A stretch of DNA of 64,000 nucleotides from Gordonia malaquae NBRC 108250 (GCF_000344135.1 NZ_BAOP01000007.1:62001-126000); one strand, 5' to 3'; shown: positions 45,950 to 55,524, counted from the first letter of the stretch. Program-made: numbers and translations. The notes: generated from the letters alone by a model not told the origin.

Positions 45950-45991
45950 GATCACACCGCCCGTCGTGCATCAACGCCGGGCGGTGTGATC
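45950..45991 (+). terminator. Hairpin after the HTH gene
   Basis: 13-bp perfect stem (GATCACACCGCCC at 45950-45962 with 45979-45991) and a 16-base loop, 19 bases after the stop. A second inverted repeat with a similar core follows at 46013-46047. Confidence 0.65.
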
Positions 45992-46012
45992 GTGTCTGAG
46001 CAAGGACGCTTC

Positions 46013-46052
46013 ACCGCCCGATTTCGCCTCGTGTTCATTCGGGCGGTAGGAT
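46013..46052 (+). promoter_or_regulatory. Second inverted repeat and possible -10 box
   Basis: ACCGCCCGA (46013-46021) and TCGGGCGGT (46039-46047) are perfect inverted repeats. TAGGAT at 46047-46052 could be the -10 of the small-protein gene, giving a leader of over 100 bases. Confidence 0.35.
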
Positions 46053-46175
46053 TGGCGATCAGGTCGCTGTCGCCCCTGGGCTCGTATGAGCTTGAAGAGT
46101 CGGCGACGGCCCCGGACAACAATGCCGGCCCCCTGTGGGGCGGGAGACACACCATCGATCGTGAGGGAGAGCCCC

Positions 46176-46277
46176 ATGGGTTCCGTTATCAAGAAGCGCC
46201 GCAAGCGCATGTCGAAGAAGAAGCACCGCAAGCTGCTCCGCCGCACACGTGTGCAGCGTCGTAAACTCGGCAAGTGA
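46176..46277 (+). CDS. 33-residue basic protein, bS22/AURKAIP1-like (Rv0500B-like)
   Basis: 33 residues, more than half Lys or Arg ([20 protein letters not shown]). This small protein is conserved in actinobacteria at this position; in mycobacteria a protein of this type was found bound to the ribosome as bS22, which is prior knowledge. The ATG at 46176 follows GAGGGAGA. It is too short for many gene finders. It ends just before a T-tailed terminator. Confidence 0.9.
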
Positions 46278-46284
46278 TCGATGG

Positions 46285-46314
46285 ACCCGCCCGCGAGGGC
46301 GGGTTCTTTCGTTT
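46285..46314 (+). terminator. Intrinsic terminator of the small basic protein gene
   Basis: 8-bp GC stem (46285-46292 with 46297-46304), loop GCGA, followed by TTCTTTCGTTT: a textbook intrinsic terminator, 8 bases after the stop. Confidence 0.85.
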
Positions 46315-46332
46315 CGGCACTATCCTTAGCCC

Positions 46333-47388
46333 ATGAGCGAAGACACCGAGAAGCACGTGCCGCGATCTGTGCTCGTCACAGGCGCGTCGACGTTCCTCGG
46401 CGGCTATCTCGTCGCGAGACTGGCGGCGAACCCGGAGATCGACCGGGTGGTGGCCGTCGACTCGCGGGTGCCGCGCAAGGACCTTCTGCGGCGCATGGGT
46501 CGCGCAGAGTTCCTGCGCCTGGACATCCGACGACCCGCCATCGCGAAGGCGATCGCCACGTACGACGTCGACACGGTCGTGCACGCGGCGCCGTCGATCA
46601 TGGACAACGTCGAGCACTCGGCGGCGATCAAGGAACTCAACGTCGTCGGCTCGATGCAGGTGTGCGCCGCGTGTCAGCGCAGCCCATCGGTCAAGCGGCT
46701 CATCCTGCGGTCGAGTTCGATGGTGTACGGCGCGACGTCCAAAGACCCGGCGTCGTTCACCGAGGGCACCCGCGCCCGCAAGGAGCCGCGCAACGGGTAC
46801 GGCCGCGATCTGATCGACGTCGAAGGGTACGTGCGCGGCCTGTCGCGTCGTCGCCAGGACATCGACGTCACGATCCTCCGCTACCAGTCGATGCTGGGGC
46901 CGCGGATCAAGACGCGCATGGGCGGATACCTGTCGATGCCGCTGGTCCCGACCGCGTTCGGGTTCTCACCGCGCCTGCAGTTCCTGCACGAAGAGGATGC
47001 GCTGGCCGCGATGGAGCACGCGACGCTCAACCGGACACCGGGAACGTTCAACGTCGCGGGTGACGGCGTGGTGAGCCTCGGCCAGGCGGTTCATCGTGCC
47101 GGCCACATCCAGTTGCCGGTGGCGCCGAGTCTGATTCCCCCGTTGATCGGCGTTCTGCAGGACGGCGGAGTCCCGATGATCCGGTCGGAGCACACCGCCT
47201 ACCTCACCTACGGGCGCGTCCTGGACAACACCCGCATGCGCACCGAGTTCGGCTTTGAACCGAAGTTCACCACGCTGGAGACCCTCGACGACTTCATCAC
47301 CCGCGGAAAGACCGAACCGGTGCTGTCCGCCGACGCGTGGCGCGGCTTCGAGGCCAGGGCTGTGGCGACCGCCACGGCACTGCAATGA
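46333..47388 (+). CDS. NAD-dependent epimerase/dehydratase (Rv0501-like)
   Basis: 351 residues, extended SDR. Nucleotide motif SVLVTGASTFLGGYL; catalytic SSS and Tyr-x3-Lys region altered: SSSMVYGAT is followed by NGYGRDLID, so the usual YxxxK Lys seems replaced. That makes a classical UDP-sugar epimerase activity uncertain despite galE-type names in relatives. Soluble. Begins 19 bases after the terminator, upstream of the acyltransferase gene (83-base gap). Confidence 0.82.
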   Translation: MSEDTEKHVPRSVLVTGASTFLGGYLVARLAANPEIDRVVAVDSRVPRKDLLRRMGRAEFLRLDIRRPAIAKAIATYDVDTVVHAAPSIMDNVEHSAAIKELNVVGSMQVCAACQRSPSVKRLILRSSSMVYGATSKDPASFTEGTRARKEPRNGYGRDLIDVEGYVRGLSRRRQDIDVTILRYQSMLGPRIKTRMGGYLSMPLVPTAFGFSPRLQFLHEEDALAAMEHATLNRTPGTFNVAGDGVVSLGQAVHRAGHIQLPVAPSLIPPLIGVLQDGGVPMIRSEHTAYLTYGRVLDNTRMRTEFGFEPKFTTLETLDDFITRGKTEPVLSADAWRGFEARAVATATALQ

Positions 47389-47471
47389 CGGGCCCGTCCG
47401 CCCGTAGTATGTGAGCGAGACATTTGTCGAGTTCGACGGCCGCCGCCGTCGACGAGTGAGAGGAGAAACCC

Positions 47472-48542
47472 ATGGCCGCGGCAGAGAAGCCGACCGATTC
47501 GCGTACCGCCAAGGTGATCGCCCTCTACACCGATCCCCGACTGGGCCGACGCACCGACGTCGGGCACCCGAACACCGACGGCTTCGGCCGTCCCGCAGCG
47601 CCCGTCACGCCGATCCACGACGGCATCGACTTGCACGACGAGCCGCTGCCCATCGCACCGAACCGCAATTCGCCGCTGTTCAGCCTCGGCGGTCTGCGCG
47701 GCGCCGTCGCCGACACCCTGATCGCGACGTCCGGGTTCATTCGCGAGCGCATGACCGGCGACTTCGCCGTCGACGACTTCGGTTTCGACCCGCATTTCGC
47801 GGAATCCGTGTGGTTCCCGGCGGTGCGCCAGGTGTACCAGAAATGGTTCCGCGTCGAAGTGACCGGAATCGAGAACCTCCCGGCGAGCGGCGGCGCTCTG
47901 CTGGTCGCCAACCACGCAGGCACGATCCCGGTGGACGCGCTGATCACGTCGCTCGCCGTCCGTGACAATCATCCGAACGAGCGCTACCTGCGTGTTCTCG
48001 CGGCCGACATGGCGTTCGAGACGCCCGTCATCAGCGATCTCGCCCGGCGCATCGGCGCGACACTTGCATGCAACGCGGACGCCGAAGCGCTTCTGCGTCG
48101 CGGTGAGCTGACCGCGGTGTGGCCGGAGGGTTTCAAGGGCATCGGCAAGCTGTACAAGGACCGCTATAAACTGCAGCGTTTCGGCCGCGGCGGTTTCGTG
48201 ACGACCGCGATCCGCACCAAGGCGCCGATCATTCCGGTTTCGATCGTCGGGTCTGAGGAGATCTACCCGATGGTCGCCGACCTGAAGCCGCTCGCGCGGA
48301 CCCTCGGCTTGCCGTACTTCCCGGTGACACCGCTCTTCCCGTGGCTCGGTCCGCTCGGCATGATTCCGCTCCCGTCCAAGTGGCACATCCACTTCGGCAA
48401 GCCGATCGCGACCGACGTCTACGACGAGCAGGCCGCGGACGATCCGCTTGTCGTCTTCGACCTCACCGATCACGTCCGCGAGGAGATCCAGCAGACTCTG
48501 TTCCGGATGCTCTCCCGCCGCGGCAGCGTCTACCTCGGCTGA
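47472..48542 (+). CDS. Lysophospholipid acyltransferase family protein (Rv0502-like)
   Basis: 356 residues. PlsC-like domain from about 130: NHAGTIPVDALI replaces the common H-x4-D by H-x6-D, followed by the VWPEGFKGIGK block (EGT-like) and IIPVSIVGSEEIY. A long Asp- and Pro-rich N-terminal region (1-120) precedes it. It likely transfers an acyl chain to a lipid acceptor. Start ATG after GAGAGGAG. The 3' end overlaps the convergent DUF559 gene frame. Confidence 0.85.
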   Translation: MAAAEKPTDSRTAKVIALYTDPRLGRRTDVGHPNTDGFGRPAAPVTPIHDGIDLHDEPLPIAPNRNSPLFSLGGLRGAVADTLIATSGFIRERMTGDFAVDDFGFDPHFAESVWFPAVRQVYQKWFRVEVTGIENLPASGGALLVANHAGTIPVDALITSLAVRDNHPNERYLRVLAADMAFETPVISDLARRIGATLACNADAEALLRRGELTAVWPEGFKGIGKLYKDRYKLQRFGRGGFVTTAIRTKAPIIPVSIVGSEEIYPMVADLKPLARTLGLPYFPVTPLFPWLGPLGMIPLPSKWHIHFGKPIATDVYDEQAADDPLVVFDLTDHVREEIQQTLFRMLSRRGSVYLG

Positions 48543-49578
48543 TCTGCCTTCGGAACGGCTGGGATTCCGCCACTTGTGACGAGTACTTGGTCACAACCGG
48601 CGGAAAGTCCACGCGAAGTGGGCAGTCCGGCTGTCGGCACGGGCGAGGACGGCCCGTCCAGCCGAGTCGACGAAGGAGCCGCGCGATCTTCGCGGCCGTC
48701 TCACATGGTCGGTCGAACGCCTGCCCGAACCCGACACGCACGGTGCGCTTGTCCTCCCCAACAGCCGCGTCGAGATCACGTTCCAAATCAGCGTCACGCG
48801 AGTGCGCGTCGTCGTGGCCGAGTCGGCTGTCGAGTTCGACGATGAGCCCGTAGTCGCGATACTCGAGATCGCGAAAGCCCGGTCGACCGACTGCGGTCGG
48901 AGACTGTCGGATCGGCTGAGGTAGGCCGTGAGCACGCTCGACATGGGTGAGATACCGATGCTCAAGGGTCGAGCAGACTCCGGAGCGGACATCGAGAAGC
49001 ACTTTCGCGAGGAACGTGGCCCGTTTGATGCACGGACGGTTCGCCAGCGCCCCGAGCAGACGGTCCGCTGTGGTGATCCGCGACTGCACCGGATCAGTGA
49101 GGGCGGCGATCACATCGACGACGTTCCGAGCGTGCGCGGCGCAGTCGAGCACTGCGTGCTCGACCCGCATCCGGGGTGGGTTCGCGTTCCACATCGCGAC
49201 GTCGTCCAACCCGGAGCGGTAGTGGATGATCAGCCCCGGCCGTGATTCCACGCTGCGTCGGCTGTCGACGACGATGTGCACGGGACCGTTCGGATCGCCG
49301 GACCGGAGTGTCGCGTGTATCGCCGACTGATAGCCGAGCACCGCAGGTGCGGCGTACAGGATTGCGCACCACGCTCGCTGTTCCCAGGTCAGTGGCCCAG
49401 TGTGCGTCACGTACACGCCGCGGTGCACCGCGACCCACTCGCGCCGGTACACGCGGCGCCGAACGAACGCAGAATCGGCTCCACAGTCGAGCGCCTGCCG
49501 CCTGCTGATGACCCCGGATTGTTCGCGTGCCAGCCGCTCGACGCGACGAGCGACTTCGTTGCTGTCCCCCATGCCCAC
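48463..49578 (-). CDS. AbiEi-like N-terminus with DUF559 (Vsr-like) nuclease fold
   Basis: Up to 371 residues. The N-terminal 90 residues (QSGVISRRQALDCGADSAFVRRRV, WVAVHRGVY) look like the AbiEi-type antitoxin winged helix. About 215-300 (YGLIVELDSRLGHDDAHSRDADLERD) fits DUF559, a PD-(D/E)xK relative. No toxin gene adjoins. The C-terminus after about residue 325 is translated through the palindrome at 48565-48605 and into the acyltransferase gene's 3' end. It is therefore probably not native. GTG at 49578 or ATG at 49572. Function unknown. Confidence 0.65.
   Translation of the reverse strand: MGMGDSNEVARRVERLAREQSGVISRRQALDCGADSAFVRRRVYRREWVAVHRGVYVTHTGPLTWEQRAWCAILYAAPAVLGYQSAIHATLRSGDPNGPVHIVVDSRRSVESRPGLIIHYRSGLDDVAMWNANPPRMRVEHAVLDCAAHARNVVDVIAALTDPVQSRITTADRLLGALANRPCIKRATFLAKVLLDVRSGVCSTLEHRYLTHVERAHGLPQPIRQSPTAVGRPGFRDLEYRDYGLIVELDSRLGHDDAHSRDADLERDLDAAVGEDKRTVRVGFGQAFDRPCETAAKIARLLRRLGWTGRPRPCRQPDCPLRVDFPPVVTKYSSQVAESQPFRRQISRGRRCRGGRASGTESAGSPRGRDR
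48565..48605. repeat. Palindromic repeat, copy 1
   Basis: Arms 48565-48580 and 48590-48605 (16 bases, two mismatches) around a 9-base spacer, with the unit TTCCGCC..TTGTGAC. The same unit recurs at 49643-49685, so the two bracket the DUF559 gene. Confidence 0.8.
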
Positions 49579-49642
49579 AGGATGGGCCGGAAATCATGGA
49601 TATCCCGGCCATCTCGCGATCTGTGGACAAAGCCGCCGGTAG

Positions 49643-49685
49643 TTTCCGCCAGTTGTGACGAACATGTCGTCACAACCGGCGGAAA
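49643..49685. repeat. Palindromic repeat, copy 2
   Basis: Arms 49643-49661 and 49667-49685 (19 bases, one mismatch) around ACATG. The arm reads TTTCCGCCAGTTGTGACGA. It lies in the gap between the DUF559 gene and the HAD phosphatase gene. Confidence 0.85.
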
Positions 49686-49715
49686 GCAATCACGTGGTGG
49701 ATGCTTGCGCGTTGG

Positions 49716-50858
49716 CTACTTGCGGCGGAGGAGGCGGGAAGCTGCGGCGGCAGTGCCGCCCGCGACGCCCAGAACGACGGCGGAACGGACGCCGTACTTG
49801 GCGGCCTTGCGGGCCGTGCGGAAGTCGTAGGCCTCCCACCCGCGCACCCGTGCGATCTCCTTGAGATCGGTGTCCGGGTTGATCGCGACCGCCGTGCCGA
49901 CCAGCGACAGCATCGGGACGTCGTTGTGCGAATCGGAGTAGGCGGTGCAGCGCTTCAGATCGAGCCCTTCGCGAACGGCGATCGATCGGACCGCGTGGGC
50001 CTTGCCCGGCCCGTGCAGGATGTCGCCGACGAGTCGTCCGGTGAACTTCCCGTCGACGCTCTCGGCGACCGTGCCGAGCGCGCCCGTCAGGCCGAGCCGT
50101 TTGGCGATCGTCTGTGCGAGTTCGACGGGCGTCGCGGTGACCAGCCACACCTGCTGGCCTGCGTCGAGATGTCGCTGGGCGAGAGCGGCGGTGCCTGGCC
50201 AGATCTTGTCGGCGATGAACTCGTCGTAGATCTCCTCGCCGAGCTCGACCAGCTCCGACGTCTCGCGTCCCGCGATGAACGACAGCGCCTTGTCCTTGCC
50301 CTGTGCGACGTCCTCGGCGTTCTCCTTGCCGGTCACGCGGAACTTGGCCTGCTGCCACGCGAAGTTCGCGATGTCGCCGTACGAGAAGTATTTGCGCGAC
50401 GCGAGGCCGCGCGCGAACAGAACGATCGACGCACCGTGGACCAACGTGTTGTCGACGTCGAAGAAGGCGGCGGCGGTGAGGTCGCGGCTCTGCGTCTCGT
50501 CGACGGGGATCCGGTTTCCGAGCGATTCGATCGCGGCGCGGGCGGACGCCTCACCCGCGAGAGTCTGCCGAAGCTCTTCAGCCGTCTGCAGGAATCGCCC
50601 TGCGCGACGGTTCAACCACGCGCTCATCCGGTGGAACTCGTCGTCCTCCGTGGGGCCGTCCCACTCGGCGAGGTCAGTGTCGTCCGACAGGCGGGCGCCG
50701 TCGCGGTCGTGCAAGACGTCGTCCCCGTCCACGTCTGCGGTGTGATCGACGTCGAACTGCTCAGACTCGAGCTCGCGGGCTTCGTGCAGGTCGGCCTCGT
50801 GATCGGAGGCCTCCTCCGGCGTGTGCTCATGATCAGGTTCCATCGAATCGCGGCTCAT
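49716..50858 (-). CDS. HAD-IB family phosphatase (SerB1/Rv0505c-like)
   Basis: 380 residues. An acidic disordered N-terminus (1-75) precedes a HAD domain with nucleophile motif [11 protein letters not shown], motif II (LVTATPVE), a Lys region (GPGKAHAV) and motif [13 protein letters not shown]. It ends with a hydrophobic, basic tail ([24 protein letters not shown]) that may touch the membrane. The ATG at 50858 is chosen because AGGAGGT at 50864-50870 (minus strand) is 5 bases away; the GTG at 50879 lies upstream of that site. Substrate uncertain. Confidence 0.87.
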   Translation of the reverse strand: MSRDSMEPDHEHTPEEASDHEADLHEARELESEQFDVDHTADVDGDDVLHDRDGARLSDDTDLAEWDGPTEDDEFHRMSAWLNRRAGRFLQTAEELRQTLAGEASARAAIESLGNRIPVDETQSRDLTAAAFFDVDNTLVHGASIVLFARGLASRKYFSYGDIANFAWQQAKFRVTGKENAEDVAQGKDKALSFIAGRETSELVELGEEIYDEFIADKIWPGTAALAQRHLDAGQQVWLVTATPVELAQTIAKRLGLTGALGTVAESVDGKFTGRLVGDILHGPGKAHAVRSIAVREGLDLKRCTAYSDSHNDVPMLSLVGTAVAINPDTDLKEIARVRGWEAYDFRTARKAAKYGVRSAVVLGVAGGTAAAASRLLRRK

Positions 50859-50989
50859 CGGCCACCTCCTGTTCGTCACGAGTGCTCACTCCACAGTGGA
50901 ATGCTGCCAGCCTATCGCGGGGCGCCGACGGGGATGCCGTGACAAGCGGTCGCCGTGAGAGAACTCGCAGGACTGGCAGACTGGACGTC

Positions 50990-51250
50990 ATGGACGTCAC
51001 TGTGGAACTGATGTCGCGGGCCGGCTGCCATGCGTGCGCCGCCGCCGAGAAGGACCTGCACCGCATCCTTTCCGACTACGGGCTCACCGCCCGGATCGTC
51101 GACGTGGACGCCGCCGCAGATGCGGGGGACCCGGCGTTGCGCGCTGAATACGGAGACCGCGTGCCGGTCGTCGTCGTCGACGGCGAAGAGCACGGATACT
51201 GGGAGGTCGATGAGCCGCGACTGCGCGCTGACCTGGACAGGCTCCGTTAA
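50990..51250 (+). CDS. Glutaredoxin-like protein (Rv0508-like)
   Basis: 86 residues with a CHAC (CxxC) motif at about 13-16 (SRAGCHACAAAEKDL) and the thioredoxin-fold cis-Pro region DRVPVVVVDGEEHGYW. Likely a small thiol-disulfide protein. The ATG at 50990 yields the family length. It precedes hemA by 149 bases, the same neighbour as in M. tuberculosis. Confidence 0.85.
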   Translation: MDVTVELMSRAGCHACAAAEKDLHRILSDYGLTARIVDVDAAADAGDPALRAEYGDRVPVVVVDGEEHGYWEVDEPRLRADLDRLR

Positions 51251-51399
51251 CGGACTGTCCATCGAATGTCTGACTCCCCACATCGAGACGACAGAGGTGC
51301 ATTTGTACCAACGTGTGAACTAGCCTGAGAAGACATGTGCCCATCGGATCGGCATCACAGGGGTGCCGGGAAACCGGTTGGCTGGAAACGGGCGATGCA

Positions 51400-52758
51400 G
51401 TGAGTGTCTTGTTGTTCGGGGTGTCCCATCGGAGCGCTCCGGTGTCGGTTCTCGAACGACTCACCGTCTCCGACACCGACCGACCGAAGATCGTCGAAGC
51501 GCTCGTCAGATCGCCTGCGGTCTCCGAGGCGATGCTCGTGTCGACGTGCAACCGCGTCGAGGTCTACGCGGTCGTCGAGGCGTTCCACCCGGCGTTGGAA
51601 GCGGTCGGCGACGTATTCGGTCAGCACACCGGGATGAGCGTCTCCGAGCTCACCGGCCACGCGTACGTGCGGTACTCCGAGGCGGCAGTGGAGCACCTGT
51701 TCACAGTCGCTGCCGGGCTCGACTCCATGGTCGTCGGCGAACAGCAGATCCTGGGGCAGATCCGTACCGCGTACACCGAGGCGGACCAGCACAAATCCGC
51801 AGGCCGCACGCTTCACGAACTCGCCCAACAGGCTCTGCGGGTCGGGAAGCGGGTTCACCACGAGACCGGCATCGATCGAGCAGGCGCCTCAGTCGTCTCG
51901 GTCGCGCTGCATCGAGCGCAGGCCACGCGGAACGCGGGCGCGGACCAGCCGCCGATGCGGTCGGCCGTGGTGTTCGGCGCCGGTGCGATGGGATCGCTCG
52001 CCACCAGCCAACTCGCTCGCGACGGCGTCCACGAGATCACCATCGTCAATCGGACTGCGGCTCGCGCGACTGAACTCGCCGAGGGTGTCGCCGAGCGGTA
52101 CGGGGTGACCGCGTACGGCACGTCGTTCGACTCGATGGCCGAGGTCATGGCCGACGCCGACGTCGTCGTCACATGTACCGGATCGGTCAGCTCCGTGATC
52201 GGTGTGGCCGACGTGCACTCGGCGCTCAAACAACGCACCAACCCCGCCCCACTCATGTTCTGCGATCTCGGGATCCCCCGGGACGTCGATCCCGTGGTGG
52301 CTGCGCTGCCCGGCGTGCACGTCATCAACATCGAGGGACTCCGCGACGACGAGGAGACCAAGGCCGCGCAGGACGACGCCGTCGCTGCTCGCGGCATCGT
52401 CGCGGCCGAACTGTCGGACTACCTCGCCGCCCAGCGTCAAGCCGAAGTGACGCCGACGGTGGCCGCGCTGCGGCAGCGGGCAGCGGACCTCGTCGAAGCG
52501 GAGATCCTGCGCCTGCAGTCACGACTGCCCGACCTCGACACCGCGCAGCGCGACGAGGTCGCCAAGACGGTGCGACGCGTTGCGGACAAGCTCCTTCACG
52601 CGCCGACGGTGCGGGTGAAACAACTCGCGTCCACTGGTCGAGGCGACCACTACGCCGAAGCGCTCCGCGAACTCTTCGAACTCAAACCCGGTGCAGCCGA
52701 GTCGGTCTCGGCCTCCGAAGCGGGGATCGCAGCACACGGCGACTCCGACTCCCACTGA
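51400..52758 (+). CDS. hemA: Glutamyl-tRNA reductase
   Basis: 452 residues. It reduces glutamyl-tRNA to glutamate-1-semialdehyde, the entry to haem. Catalytic Cys50 in [13 protein letters not shown]; also [30 protein letters not shown] site [12 protein letters not shown] and the C-terminal dimerisation domain. The GTG at 51400 gives the canonical [14 protein letters not shown] start; the ATG-like frame 5' adds non-conserved residues. The 149-base leader contains TAGCCT (51321-51326) as a possible -10; I see no known riboswitch there. Confidence 0.95.
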   Translation: MSVLLFGVSHRSAPVSVLERLTVSDTDRPKIVEALVRSPAVSEAMLVSTCNRVEVYAVVEAFHPALEAVGDVFGQHTGMSVSELTGHAYVRYSEAAVEHLFTVAAGLDSMVVGEQQILGQIRTAYTEADQHKSAGRTLHELAQQALRVGKRVHHETGIDRAGASVVSVALHRAQATRNAGADQPPMRSAVVFGAGAMGSLATSQLARDGVHEITIVNRTAARATELAEGVAERYGVTAYGTSFDSMAEVMADADVVVTCTGSVSSVIGVADVHSALKQRTNPAPLMFCDLGIPRDVDPVVAALPGVHVINIEGLRDDEETKAAQDDAVAARGIVAAELSDYLAAQRQAEVTPTVAALRQRAADLVEAEILRLQSRLPDLDTAQRDEVAKTVRRVADKLLHAPTVRVKQLASTGRGDHYAEALRELFELKPGAAESVSASEAGIAAHGDSDSH

Positions 52759-52806
52759 GCTGGGCCCGCTCGACTCGACGATCACGAACGACAGGACGGC
52801 TTCAAC

Positions 52807-53784
52807 GTGTCTAATTCTGCGAACATCCCCTCGACTGAGAACTCGCTCGGGGAGCGGGGCGTGATCCGCATCGGGACGCGAGGGTCACTCCTGGCGACCA
52901 CGCAGGCGCAGGGGATCGCGGATCGGCTGACCGCCAACGGGCACCCCGCAGAACTGGTCATCATCAGCACCGCGGGCGACACGTCGACAGCTCCGGTCGC
53001 ACAGATCGGCATCGGCGTGTTCACCACCGCCATCCGCCTCGCGTTGCGAAACGGTGAATGCGACGTCGCGATCCACTCATACAAGGACCTCCCGACGGCA
53101 CCCGAGCCGGACCTTGTGATGGCCGCTGTCCCCGAGCGCGTCGATCCGCGAGATGCGCTGGTCAGCCGGGGTGGAATGGTCCTCGGTGAGTTGCCTGCAG
53201 GGTCGACGATCGGCACTTCGTCCCCGCGACGCGCCGCGCAGCTTAAAGCACTGGGTCTCGGTTTGGAAATTCGCCCCCTACGAGGCAACCTTGATTCTCG
53301 GTTGGGCAGAGTCGCGAACGGGGAACTGGACGCGGTAGTGGTCGCCCGAGCCGGACTGGTGCGCATCGGCCGAGCCGATGCAGTCACCGAGGCGCTTGAT
53401 CCCGTGGTCATGCTGCCTGCTCCGGCACAGGGGGCCCTGGCCGTCGAGTGTCTCGCCGACGATGCCGAACTGGTGAGAATACTCGCCGAGTTGGACGACC
53501 CGTCCACACGTGCAGCGGTCGACGCCGAACGCGCAGTGCTCGCGGCCCTCGAGGCCGGATGCACCGCCCCGGTCGGAGCGATCGCCGAGGTGGTCGAGTC
53601 GATCGATTCCGGTGGGCGCATCTTCGACGAACTCTCGCTTCGCGCGGGAGTCGCGGCCGAGGACGGATCCGATGTGATCCGCGCTTCGGTGGTGGGCCCG
53701 GTGGATCGTGCCGTTGAACTCGGAGAGAGTCTCGCCGCCGAACTGCTGGAGCTCGGCGCGGCCGACTACGTGCCCAGGAAGTGA
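52807..53784 (+). CDS. hemC: Hydroxymethylbilane synthase
   Basis: 325 residues. It links four porphobilinogens. Motifs: [49 protein letters not shown], and the dipyrromethane-binding Cys252 in [14 protein letters not shown] start, 48 bases after hemA. Slightly long N-terminus (about 18 residues before the core). Confidence 0.95.
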   Translation: MSNSANIPSTENSLGERGVIRIGTRGSLLATTQAQGIADRLTANGHPAELVIISTAGDTSTAPVAQIGIGVFTTAIRLALRNGECDVAIHSYKDLPTAPEPDLVMAAVPERVDPRDALVSRGGMVLGELPAGSTIGTSSPRRAAQLKALGLGLEIRPLRGNLDSRLGRVANGELDAVVVARAGLVRIGRADAVTEALDPVVMLPAPAQGALAVECLADDAELVRILAELDDPSTRAAVDAERAVLAALEAGCTAPVGAIAEVVESIDSGGRIFDELSLRAGVAAEDGSDVIRASVVGPVDRAVELGESLAAELLELGAADYVPRK

Positions 53785-53901
53785 CGCCTGGGCCCGGACA
53801 CGGGCCGTCCACGCGCCAGCAGGAGGAAGTCGACGGGCCGGGCGGACCGGGCCGTCGAACGAACTGCAGCCCCCTGGGCGGGGGCAGGAGAGTGCGAACG
53901 C
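53785..53901 (+). promoter_or_regulatory. hemC-hemD spacer with three hairpins
   Basis: Very GC-rich 117-base gap inside the haem gene run. Stems: 53791-53796 with 53801-53806; 53831-53836 with 53852-53857; and GCCCCC 53869-53874 with GGGGGC 53880-53885. The last lies right before the Shine-Dalgarno AGGAG (53886-53890) of hemD. It may modulate translation or transcription of hemD; this is inference from base pairing alone. Confidence 0.35.
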
Positions 53902-55524
53902 ATGAGCCGTACGAAGAATGCTAAACCCGGCCGAATCCTGTTCGTGGGGTCGGGTCCCGGTAACCCGGACCTCCTGACCGTCAAGGCACAGAACGTGCTG
54001 GTGAACGCGACGTCGGCATTCGTCGACCCGGACGTTCCCGCCGCTGTCGTCGAACTGATCGGTTCAGCCCATGCACAAGTCGAGCCCGTGCCGACACGCG
54101 CGGGTCGCAAAGCCGCCGAAGCCGCAGCCGCTGAAGCCGCGGAGCAGGACGCCGTCGACGTCGTCCGCCCCGCACTCGGCGATCCCACCCAGGTCGCGAA
54201 GACCCTCGTCGCTGAAGCGAAGACCGGCGTCAACGTCGTCCGCGTGGTCGCAGGCGACCCGATGAGCGCCGACTCCGTCCTCGCCGAGATCAGCGCCGTC
54301 GCGCGCACATCCGTCTCGTTCGAGGTGCTCCCGGGCATCCCGTCCGACGCAGTCGTCCCCAGCTTCGCGGGTATGCCGATCGGTTCCGGACACACCGTGG
54401 CCGACGTCCGAGGCGACGTCGACTGGGCGGCTCTGGCCGCAGCACCCGGACCGCTCGTCCTCCATGCGACCTCCGGTCACCTCGCCGAGTTGGCCAGCGC
54501 GCTGACCGAGCACGGTGTGGCGCCGCAGACGCCGGTCGCGATCACCGTCAACGGCACCACGTGCGCGCAGCGCACCATCGAAGCCACTCTCGCCACCGTC
54601 AACGACCTCGGGAACGCCCTGACCGGACCCCTCGTCCTGACTGTCGGCAAGGTCGTCACCCAGCGCGCCAAGTTCTCGTGGTGGGAGTCGCGCGCCTTGT
54701 ACGGCTGGACCGTGCTGGTGCCCCGCACCAAGGACCAGGCCGCCGACATGAGCGAGCGCCTCGAATCGCATGGCGCCATCCCGCGTGAGGTTCCGACCAT
54801 CGCCGTCGAACCGCCGCGCAGCCCGGCGCAGATGGAACGCGCCGTCAAGGGCCTCGTCGACGGTCGTTACCAGTGGGTCGTCTTCACCTCCACGAACGCC
54901 GTTCGCGCAGTCTGGGAGAAGTTCGAGGAGTTCGGGCTCGACGCCCGAGCGTTCTCGGGTGTGAAGATCGCCTGCGTCGGCGAAGCGACCGCGGCCAAGG
55001 TCCGCTCGTTCGGCGTCAACCCCGAGCTGCTCCCGAGCGGCGAGCAGTCGTCGCTCGGCCTGCTCGACGAGTTCCCGCCGTACGACGAGGTGTTCGACCC
55101 GGTGGACCGCATTCTGCTCCCGCGCGCCGACATCGCGACCGAGACGCTCTCCGAGGGCCTGCGTGAGCGCGGCTGGGAGATCGACGACGTGACCGCGTAC
55201 CGCACGGTCCGGGCAGCTCCGCCGCCAGTCGAGACGCGCGAGATGATCAAGACCGGCGGATTCGACGCCGTCTGCTTCACCTCGAGCAGCACCGTCCGCA
55301 ATCTCGTCGGCATCGCGGGCAAGCCTCACGCGCGCACGATCGTCGCCTGCATCGGCCCGAAGACGGCCGAGACCGCAGTCGAGTTCGGTCTGCGCGTGGA
55401 CGTGCAGCCCGAGTCGGCGTCGATTCCGGACCTGGTCGACGCACTCGCCGCCCACGCGGCGCAACTGCGTGCAGAGGGTGCGCTGCCGCCCCCGCGTAAG
55501 AAGTCCCGCCGCTCGCGTTCGTGA
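53902..55524 (+). CDS. hemD: Fused SUMT-like and uroporphyrinogen-III synthase
   Basis: 540 residues in two domains. N-terminal (about 8-260): tetrapyrrole methyltransferase fold with [12 protein letters not shown], but [15 protein letters not shown] replaces the normal GGDPxxFGR loop, so methyltransferase activity is doubtful. C-terminal (about 270-525): uroporphyrinogen-III synthase with [30 protein letters not shown] and [11 protein letters not shown], which closes the ring. Ends in a basic [10 protein letters not shown] tail, the same as mycobacterial HemD. ATG start after GCAGGAGAG. Confidence 0.92.
   Translation: MSRTKNAKPGRILFVGSGPGNPDLLTVKAQNVLVNATSAFVDPDVPAAVVELIGSAHAQVEPVPTRAGRKAAEAAAAEAAEQDAVDVVRPALGDPTQVAKTLVAEAKTGVNVVRVVAGDPMSADSVLAEISAVARTSVSFEVLPGIPSDAVVPSFAGMPIGSGHTVADVRGDVDWAALAAAPGPLVLHATSGHLAELASALTEHGVAPQTPVAITVNGTTCAQRTIEATLATVNDLGNALTGPLVLTVGKVVTQRAKFSWWESRALYGWTVLVPRTKDQAADMSERLESHGAIPREVPTIAVEPPRSPAQMERAVKGLVDGRYQWVVFTSTNAVRAVWEKFEEFGLDARAFSGVKIACVGEATAAKVRSFGVNPELLPSGEQSSLGLLDEFPPYDEVFDPVDRILLPRADIATETLSEGLRERGWEIDDVTAYRTVRAAPPPVETREMIKTGGFDAVCFTSSSTVRNLVGIAGKPHARTIVACIGPKTAETAVEFGLRVDVQPESASIPDLVDALAAHAAQLRAEGALPPPRKKSRRSRS

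Noticed and set aside
51251-51399. Riboswitch or Rex operator upstream of hemA
   Set aside because: No recognisable riboswitch core, and TTGTACC..GTGTGAA does not form the Rex palindrome.
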